DNA of 64,000 nt from assembly GCA_022457155.1 (NCBI GenBank), contig JAJGOT010000309.1, forward strand, positions 884,501-948,500, read 5' to 3'. This document shows positions 61,382-64,000 of the stretch, one piece after another. This DNA comes from Cladopsammia gracilis (taxonomy: Eukaryota; Cnidaria; Anthozoa; Scleractinia; Dendrophylliidae). The notes under the pieces were generated by a model. That model was given only the letters and a program-made list of their open reading frames with translations, did no database searches and was not told the DNA's origin. Within the stretch, counting starts at the first letter, position 1; every line of letters begins with the position of its first letter. Both the position numbers and the translations under genes were made by a program.

Positions 61382-62908
61382 TTACAGAGCGACTGTGCGG
61401 AACCGAGCCACCCACTTTTGAAGTCCAGTCATCCTATTTTTTGTTCTTCTGCGTCTCTTTGTCTTTCTTTTTTGCTGCAAGTAAAAGAAATTGAAATTTG
61501 TGACAATGATTGTTGACGGGATTGCTAAAACACAGCAAACTCCGAACACCGCGCAAAGCGCGCTAAAAATTTTTCCTGCCACTGTGGTCGGCGTCATGTC
61601 ACCGTACCCCACTGTTGTCATGGTGACAACAATGAACCAAACCGTTCCTGGGATGCTAGTGAACATGGTGGACTGGTCGTCACTCTCGCAGTAATATACC
61701 ACGGATGAAAACAATACCAGGCTGATGACGACACAGATTACTAACATCACCAGCTCCTTGATGCTCGTTTGAATTGTTTTTAACAGACTTTTTAGCCCCA
61801 CAGAATAGCGTGTGAGCTTAAAGATCACAAAGAACTTTAAGAACACAAGGATACGATGCAAAAAGATGGGTTCTGTTTCAGATATTGACTCTTGAAGGAC
61901 GATCTGTATGAAGTAGGGTAGAAATGATAACATGTCAAAAATACCTTGCGCCGAAAACAGGTACGTTGTTTTATGAGTTGCGCTAAGAACGCGAAGGACA
62001 TATTCCAGTGTAAACCATGTAATGCAAGCCTTCTCGCTTAAAGACGAGAAAAAGCTTATTTGGCGTTTTTTCGAGGAGACTTTCACTTCTGTTTGGTTGC
62101 AACACTGGTCCAAAGTGAGTGCATCTCTAACGGATGGAAGAGTTTTACCACAGAGCAAAATCACAAAGAATACAGTAATAAAAATTGTCCAAATGTCGAT
62201 AAGTCGATTAAGGGGTGACGATTTATGTGTTCTGTCAGGTTCAAACAGGTTTCCAATCTTCGAAGAACACGTCTGACAATGTGACGTCGCTCCCAAAGAA
62301 ACTGCTTCAAAGCCGCCATGAAGTTTTCTCTCTGTTTTCAAGCCAATTTTCCTCTCAGCGTCTTGACCCAGTTCAAAGAACTTCAAATCAGCTACAAATG
62401 TCTCCTCTGGTATCCCGTCGGGCTTCACGAGAATGCCGCCGTTTGTGGCTCCTGACTGATAATAAAACAGAATGCTGTCGAACACTTCTCTGTTTCTGTT
62501 AAAGTAAAATTCATTGCTGGTAGAGCGATAGTAAGGCGCTCTCTTTGTAGGTGAACCAAGCAAAGAATCAGGCAACCTTGCCAATGTGCTTTCGTATGTT
62601 TCATACCTCATCCCAGAGAGATTAATTGCAATTCGACTGCCACTTTGAGAAGCAGCCATGTTAGGAATGCCATTTGCTCCTTCTACCGTTGCAAGCCCCC
62701 AAGAATTATGTTCATAATTACAGTTGGTACCATCTCTTTCCTCTTCCATTTCCAGTTCATAAGAAAACGCAGTCTGCCCCAACTTGTCATCGCTGCAATT
62801 GAAATTTTCACAGCTATCGTCGTCTGCGATTTCGTCGTGATCACAAAAGGGGAGAGCATGGTAATTATGACGCAAAACCCACACTGGTTCTGAAGTCATA
62901 ATTTCCAT
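61382..62908 (-). CDS. Shaker-type voltage-gated K+ channel subunit with degenerate S4
   Basis: 508 aa, intronless. Acidic N-terminus; T1 tetramerisation domain about 91-187 (IAINLSGMRYETYESTLARL, FYFNRNREVFDSILFYYQSG); S1 about 235-255; S2 about 293-310; S3 about 321-339; S4 about 350-375 (RILVFLKFFVIFKLTRYSVG); S5 about 384-407; pore helix and filter TMTTVGYGD (429-437) intact; S6 about 447-471; basic tail (RKTKRRRRTK). Two gating-charge positions usually Arg are Val, and the S6 hinge usually PVP reads PST. Both features occur in electrically silent or modulatory Kv subunits, which function only in heteromers. It lacks the zinc-binding Cys/His set of Kv2-4 T1 domains, so Shaker (Kv1) subfamily is favoured. 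Confidence 0.92.
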   Translation of the reverse strand: MEIMTSEPVWVLRHNYHALPFCDHDEIADDDSCENFNCSDDKLGQTAFSYELEMEEERDGTNCNYEHNSWGLATVEGANGIPNMAASQSGSRIAINLSGMRYETYESTLARLPDSLLGSPTKRAPYYRSTSNEFYFNRNREVFDSILFYYQSGATNGGILVKPDGIPEETFVADLKFFELGQDAERKIGLKTERKLHGGFEAVSLGATSHCQTCSSKIGNLFEPDRTHKSSPLNRLIDIWTIFITVFFVILLCGKTLPSVRDALTLDQCCNQTEVKVSSKKRQISFFSSLSEKACITWFTLEYVLRVLSATHKTTYLFSAQGIFDMLSFLPYFIQIVLQESISETEPIFLHRILVFLKFFVIFKLTRYSVGLKSLLKTIQTSIKELVMLVICVVISLVLFSSVVYYCESDDQSTMFTSIPGTVWFIVVTMTTVGYGDMTPTTVAGKIFSALCAVFGVCCVLAIPSTIIVTNFNFFYLQQKRKTKRRRRTKNRMTGLQKWVARFRTVAL

Positions 62909-63828
62909 CTATAGCTATTTTCAGCCTTGTGAGTTTCCTACAAACGGGTAGTCGTTGAGAATGTGGCCCAGATATTTCCGTAGCAGACATTGACTCATCT
63001 CCTCACAAACAGAAAACGACTGTAACAAAACCAAATTGGGCAAAACTTCAATTCTATGCTATCTTCATAATTTAATTACCGCAAGAGTGTCCGCAATATA
63101 ATTCTATAGGTCTGTTCTGTTTTCGTGTTATGATTTTTCGCTTGTTAATGTATTCCTTCGCAGTCAAACCGCAACAGAATTAGTAATGACTGTTAAATGA
63201 GCAATTGACTCTGTGTGAGGTTTTATTCTTATTTAAATCATAATTACATTTGCTCCTTGCTCGTGTGTGTTCTTGAGTGTTAGTGAACCAGCTTGCCTTC
63301 TGTCGAATTATCTGCTCGTCTAAAGGAGCTAAAATCGATGCAATAGTTTCGACTGCCCAAGACTTTCTGAATCAAAATGCAATGCAAGGAATGGGTAACA
63401 GATTTTCTGGTGAAAAACGTATCTGTGGTCGCGAAGGATAACCTCTGAGCTTTTAATATTATAATCGGCATTCACGTGTGTCCGTCACGCGATCAAACCA
63501 AAACAGATATGGGTTTCAATCTGTTATTACAGTCTGTAGTTTATTGATTATCGAGTTTTTTCAGCTTTTTGGTGCGAAAGTGGCTTAAGTACGAAAAGGC
63601 AAAAAGGCCCCATGGAAGTCACTACATTTTAAACAGGGAACGCAACAGAAATTCCACGTATGTTTTCAGATTGACTCATATGAATTTAATACCACGATTC
63701 AATTTCAACGAGTCACTTAATATTATTCATAATTTGTATGTTAATTAAACAACAAAATATAAAAAAATGTTGACTGATTTCAACTTATGCTTATTTCAGT
63801 TTTAATCCAGTCGTTCATTAACTATTTA
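62909..63828. other. Upstream region of the K+ channel gene
   Basis: No further gene, repeat or RNA recognised; presumably holds the 5' untranslated region and promoter. Confidence 0.4.
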
Positions 63829-64000
63829 AGGCCCTCTATACATGGAAAGAGGATGATCCTAGCACTAGGATCATCCGAGCGCGACATGTTTTCTGCTTTC
63901 AGTTTACATGCGAATACGATGATCCTAGCGCAAGGATCATCCTATCTGAGAGGTAGGATGATCCTAGCGCAAGGATCATCCTATCTGAGAGGTAGGATGA
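63829..64000. repeat. Palindromic tandem repeat running off the window
   Basis: After TTAAGGCCCTCTATACATG, a transposon-like end, come copies of GGATGATCCTAGCGCAAGG plus ATCATCC, each able to form a hairpin. The last two are tandem at 38 bp, spaced by TATCTGAGAGGTA. The element continues beyond position 64000. Confidence 0.75.

Overview
The window looks like nuclear DNA of a cnidarian, most likely a stony coral or another anthozoan. This is an inference from spliced genes with GT/AG introns, a dense load of short palindromic DNA transposons, CR1/Jockey-like LINE pieces, an intronless Shaker-type K+ channel gene and a large Polinton (Maverick). No tRNA, rRNA or CRISPR array was recognised.

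Layout. 1-6.1 kb: a 0.69 kb palindromic element, a small four-exon plus-strand gene model with an in-frame stop (2391-5936), and two palindromic elements bounded by TTAA. 6.1-21.0 kb: a 7.45 kb segment present twice in tandem and almost identical; each copy holds a 100-bp satellite array of about 25 units and a minus-strand 188-codon ORF. 21.0-25.8 kb: a minus-strand multi-exon gene model with a cysteine cluster like those of KDZ transposases; its upstream region is an inverted copy of the upstream region of the 2391 gene. 25.9-33 kb: repeats, including a broken LINE carrying two later insertions. 33.1-58.8 kb: a four-exon host gene for a 565-aa protein with dihydroneopterin aldolase (FolB/FolX-like), HPPK (FolK) and pteridine reductase (PTR1/FolM-like) domains. 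Its second intron holds a complete 19,193-bp Polinton (38330-57522) with 641-bp terminal inverted repeats and an intact 6-bp target duplication. 58.9-61.3 kb: microsatellites and minisatellites. 61.4-62.9 kb: a voltage-gated K+ channel gene with reduced S4 charge and a lost PXP motif. The right edge enters a palindromic tandem repeat.

The Polinton carries a virion block (fibre-like protein, FtsK/HerA-type packaging ATPase, penton-like minor capsid protein, double-jelly-roll major capsid protein, two basic core-like proteins, adenain-like protease) and a replication/expression block (protein-primed DNA polymerase B, a candidate ssDNA-binding protein, a VLTF3-like late transcription factor, small unknown proteins). 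Between the blocks lies a zinc-ribbon / PLA2-like / integrase cassette. Upstream sequences fall into two AT-rich classes that roughly match these blocks.

The strongest candidate for an undescribed system is this cassette. Its three reading frames are each offset by -1, and each junction has a canonical X XXY YYZ slippery heptamer. G GGA AAC directly precedes the zinc-ribbon stop codon and is followed by a 15-bp stem. A AAA AAC lies at the PLA2/integrase junction and is followed by a 7+10 bp H-type pseudoknot. The integrase frame has no AUG before its first catalytic aspartate. Together these suggest that a DNA transposon makes its integrase by two successive -1 ribosomal frameshifts, in the manner of retroviral gag-pro-pol. 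A single-base offset at a poly-A run near the polymerase N-terminus shows that ordinary indels may also be present, so the alternative of decay or assembly error is stated where it applies.
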